From positions 1 to 16,916 of the forward strand of contig CANFUB010000021.1 in the NCBI GenBank assembly GCA_947450015.1: DNA of 16,916 bases, given 5' to 3'. This DNA comes from Bacteroidota bacterium. Lineage in GTDB: Bacteria; Bacteroidota; Bacteroidia; NS11-12g; UBA955. Below the pieces are notes generated by a model that made no database searches, was not told the DNA's origin, and saw only the letters and a program-made list of their open reading frames with translations. Made by a program: the position numbers and the translations under genes. Of this stretch, positions 15,257-16,916 are shown in pieces. Within the stretch, counting starts at the first letter, position 1, and each line of letters begins with the position of its first letter.

Positions 15257-15997
15257 ATGAAACAAAAAGCTTACATCGTTGAAGACGAATTAAACAACCG
15301 CGATTTATTAATAGATCTTATCAATGAAAATTTTTCGAATAGTATTGAAATTGTTGGATCTTCTGATAGCGTTAGAGAAACAGAAGTATTTATCGCCAAT
15401 CATCAAGTAGACTTATTGTTTCTTGATATCGAGGTATCTGATGGAATTATTTTCGAATTGTTAAATACCATTGATTACATAAAATACAAATTGATTTTTA
15501 TAACAGGCTATTCTCAATATGCCATCAAGGCAATTAAATATGCGGCAGTAGATTATCTATTGAAACCAATTGATACCAAGGAGTTTGTAGCAGCGGTCAA
15601 TAAAGTGTTAGTAGATAGAATACAAAAAAATCCTGTCTTAGAGGATTTAATAAGACGTAAAAAATTTGACATCGCTGAATATATTTTAATATTCAATGGC
15701 GAGATAAATGAAAAGATATTCATGGTCAATATTATTTATATTGAATCTGATGGATTTGGATCAAAAGTATACCACGGTAGCAATGTTACAAATTCTTCAA
15801 AACCCATTGGAATATTCGAAGATATTTTACCTGAAGAATTGTTTTTTAGATGCCATAAATCCCTCATCATTAACCGCAATTATATCAAGCAAGTAGACAA
15901 GGGTAGAAATCTTTCATTAACATTAAGAAATAATGTTGAATTACAAGTTTCAGTTCGCAAAAAAGAAGAGTTTTTGGAGTGGTTTAAGTTGTATTAA
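15257..15997 (+). CDS. LytTR-family response regulator
   Basis: A 246-aa response regulator and DNA-binding transcription factor. The receiver domain (about 1-120) has acidic Glu9/Asp10 in YIVEDE, the phospho-acceptor Asp57 in LLFLDIEV, Thr83 in FITGYS and Lys103 in LLKPID, all as expected for a working receiver. The C-terminal LytTR domain (about 140-246) shows IIYIESDGFGSKVY, FFRCHKSLIINRNYI (195-209) and a final strand-helix region ending EFLEWFKLY. It lies 6 bp after the kinase stop, so the two form a two-component pair in one transcript. Its targets are not shown by the sequence; the adjacent ABC-F gene and its own promoter are candidates only by position. It starts at ATG with no Shine-Dalgarno sequence. 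Confidence 0.93.
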   Translation: MKQKAYIVEDELNNRDLLIDLINENFSNSIEIVGSSDSVRETEVFIANHQVDLLFLDIEVSDGIIFELLNTIDYIKYKLIFITGYSQYAIKAIKYAAVDYLLKPIDTKEFVAAVNKVLVDRIQKNPVLEDLIRRKKFDIAEYILIFNGEINEKIFMVNIIYIESDGFGSKVYHGSNVTNSSKPIGIFEDILPEELFFRCHKSLIINRNYIKQVDKGRNLSLTLRNNVELQVSVRKKEEFLEWFKLY

Positions 15998-16098
15998 AAT
16001 ATGCCTTATGGTTAAAACTTTATCGATTTTTAAACGAATAGACATTGATTACCCTACAAAACACTGTTTTTAAATTTCTATACCTCGGAAAATAGCAG

Positions 16099-16106
16099 TA
16101 TTTTTG
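16099..16106 (+). promoter_or_regulatory. Putative -7 box of the ABC-F gene
   Basis: TATTTTTG, an exact TAnnTTTG match, ends 7 bp before the ATG at 16114. The predicted transcript would have a leader of only a few nucleotides. No clear -33 TTG is seen. Confidence 0.4.
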
Positions 16107-16113
16107 CACTTTC

Positions 16114-16916
16114 ATGCTTACTTTAAATGAACTTGCATTCGACTTCGGTGGTCGTGTATTATACAGAGACGTTAATTGGCAAATTAAGCCAGGTGAACGC
16201 ATAGGTCTTGTCGGTCAAAACGGTACTGGTAAATCAACCCTTTTGCGCATTATTACCAACGAGTATCAGCCAACTGAAGGCTCACTTTCAAAAGCCAAAG
16301 ATTGTACCATCGGTTTCTTAAACCAAGATTTACTAAGCTACGAGAGCAATGAATCTATTTATCACGTAGCCTTACAAGCTTTCGACAAAGCCTTGCAATT
16401 GCAAAAGGAAATTGACGAAATAATGGATCGCCTCGAGTTCGATCATTCCGATGAAGTGCTTAATCTATTAGGCAATAAACAAGAGGAATTCGAAGCACTC
16501 GATGGTTACAACATTCAATTTAAAACAGAAGAGATTTTAGAAGGACTTGGTTTTAAAACAGCCGATCTGCAGCGCCCATTGCACGAATTTAGTGGTGGAT
16601 GGAGAATGCGTGTTATGTTAGCTAAACTGTTACTACAAAATCCAAAATTGCTTTTGCTCGATGAGCCGACCAATCACTTGGATTTACCATCTATAGAATG
16701 GATAGAAGAATACTTACAGTCTTTCGAAGGTTGCGTAATCATTGTTTCACACGATAGAGAGTTCCTTAATAAAATGGTCACTAAAATTGTGGAGGTTGCC
16801 AATAAACGCGTATATCAATACACTGGTAATTATTCTAAATTCTTGGAATTAAAAGCCGATAGGGATGATTTACAACAACGCGCTTTTGATAACCAACAAC
16901 AGTTTATTAAACAACA
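16114..16916 (+). CDS. ABC-F family ATPase, N-terminal part (3' truncated by window edge)
   Basis: The first 267 residues of a soluble ABC-F protein, a family with two ATP-binding cassettes and no membrane domain. Its members act on ribosomes as translation factors or in antibiotic resistance. The first cassette is complete: Walker A GQNGTGKST (34-42), signature FSGGWRMR (159-166), Walker B KLLLLDEPTNHLD (178-190) and the H-loop Ser-His in IVSHDREFL (210-218). From about residue 240 the chain enters the linker (GNYSKFLELKADRDD) that joins to the second cassette in ABC-F proteins. The second cassette is outside the window, so the subfamily and any resistance role cannot be judged. The reading frame stays open to the window edge. 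It begins at ATG shortly after a TAnnTTTG box and lies 116 bp after the response regulator. Confidence 0.93.
   Translation, partial: MLTLNELAFDFGGRVLYRDVNWQIKPGERIGLVGQNGTGKSTLLRIITNEYQPTEGSLSKAKDCTIGFLNQDLLSYESNESIYHVALQAFDKALQLQKEIDEIMDRLEFDHSDEVLNLLGNKQEEFEALDGYNIQFKTEEILEGLGFKTADLQRPLHEFSGGWRMRVMLAKLLLQNPKLLLLDEPTNHLDLPSIEWIEEYLQSFEGCVIIVSHDREFLNKMVTKIVEVANKRVYQYTGNYSKFLELKADRDDLQQRAFDNQQQFIKQ

Noticed and set aside
16058..16071. AAAACACTGTTTT hairpin after the response regulator as a possible terminator
   Set aside because: The stem has only a few pairs, almost no loop and little GC, so it would not form a stable terminator.
16020..16202. Minus-strand 60-codon frame across the ABC-F start
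   Set aside because: It overlaps the conserved Walker A end of the ABC-F gene and the promoter box, and shows no recognisable features.
1..16916. Mobile elements, CRISPR arrays, tRNA or rRNA genes, phage or defence systems
   Set aside because: I found no transposase, integrase, regularly spaced repeats, cloverleaf or ribosomal RNA sequence. The window looks like stable chromosomal housekeeping and regulatory DNA.

Overview
This window is about 16.9 kb of AT-rich bacterial chromosome, very probably from a member of the Bacteroidota. The evidence is: two proteins ending in type IX secretion (T9SS) C-terminal sorting domains; a fused beta-propeller/Y_Y_Y sensor histidine kinase of the LytS type paired with a LytTR response regulator; TAnnTTTG-type -7 promoter boxes upstream of most transcription units; no clear Shine-Dalgarno sequences; and a mevalonate-pathway gene set including a GHMP kinase of the Bacteroidota 'GYDIA' type. 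I would guess Flavobacteriales or a related mevalonate-using lineage, but cannot fix the order or genus. I see no mobile element, CRISPR array or RNA gene, and no gene-free stretch longer than 300 bases.

Layout, left to right. (1) The C-terminal half of Lon protease on the + strand, ending in a bidirectional hairpin terminator. (2) A small minus-strand pair: an SRPBCC/AHSA1-like protein followed by an unknown lipoprotein. (3) Two adjacent minus-strand paralogues of about 366 aa, each with a signal peptide and a T9SS sorting domain, ending in a strong terminator. (4) A six-gene minus-strand operon, 10855 down to 4675: type 2 isopentenyl diphosphate isomerase, class II HMG-CoA reductase, GYDIA-type GHMP kinase (candidate phosphomevalonate kinase), diphosphomevalonate decarboxylase, mevalonate kinase and a UbiA-family prenyltransferase. 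(5) Leucine dehydrogenase, minus strand, with its own promoter and terminator. (6) On the + strand, a 984-aa sensor histidine kinase and a LytTR response regulator, separated by 6 bp. (7) The N-terminal part of an ABC-F ATPase, running off the right edge.

The operon covers every step from HMG-CoA to IPP/DMAPP and ends with an enzyme that would use a prenyl diphosphate. HMG-CoA synthase is not in the window. The leucine dehydrogenase just upstream is a possible, unproven link, because leucine breakdown can yield HMG-CoA. The three promoter-proximal genes of the operon all lack an ATG start (TTG, GTG, TTG).

The points most worth a second look are the weakened second aspartate motif of the UbiA protein, the GYDIA-type kinase as the missing phosphomevalonate kinase, the run of non-ATG starts, the undescribed T9SS paralogue pair, and a promoter-like box inside the annotated 5' end of the histidine kinase gene. 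No wholly new system is evident.
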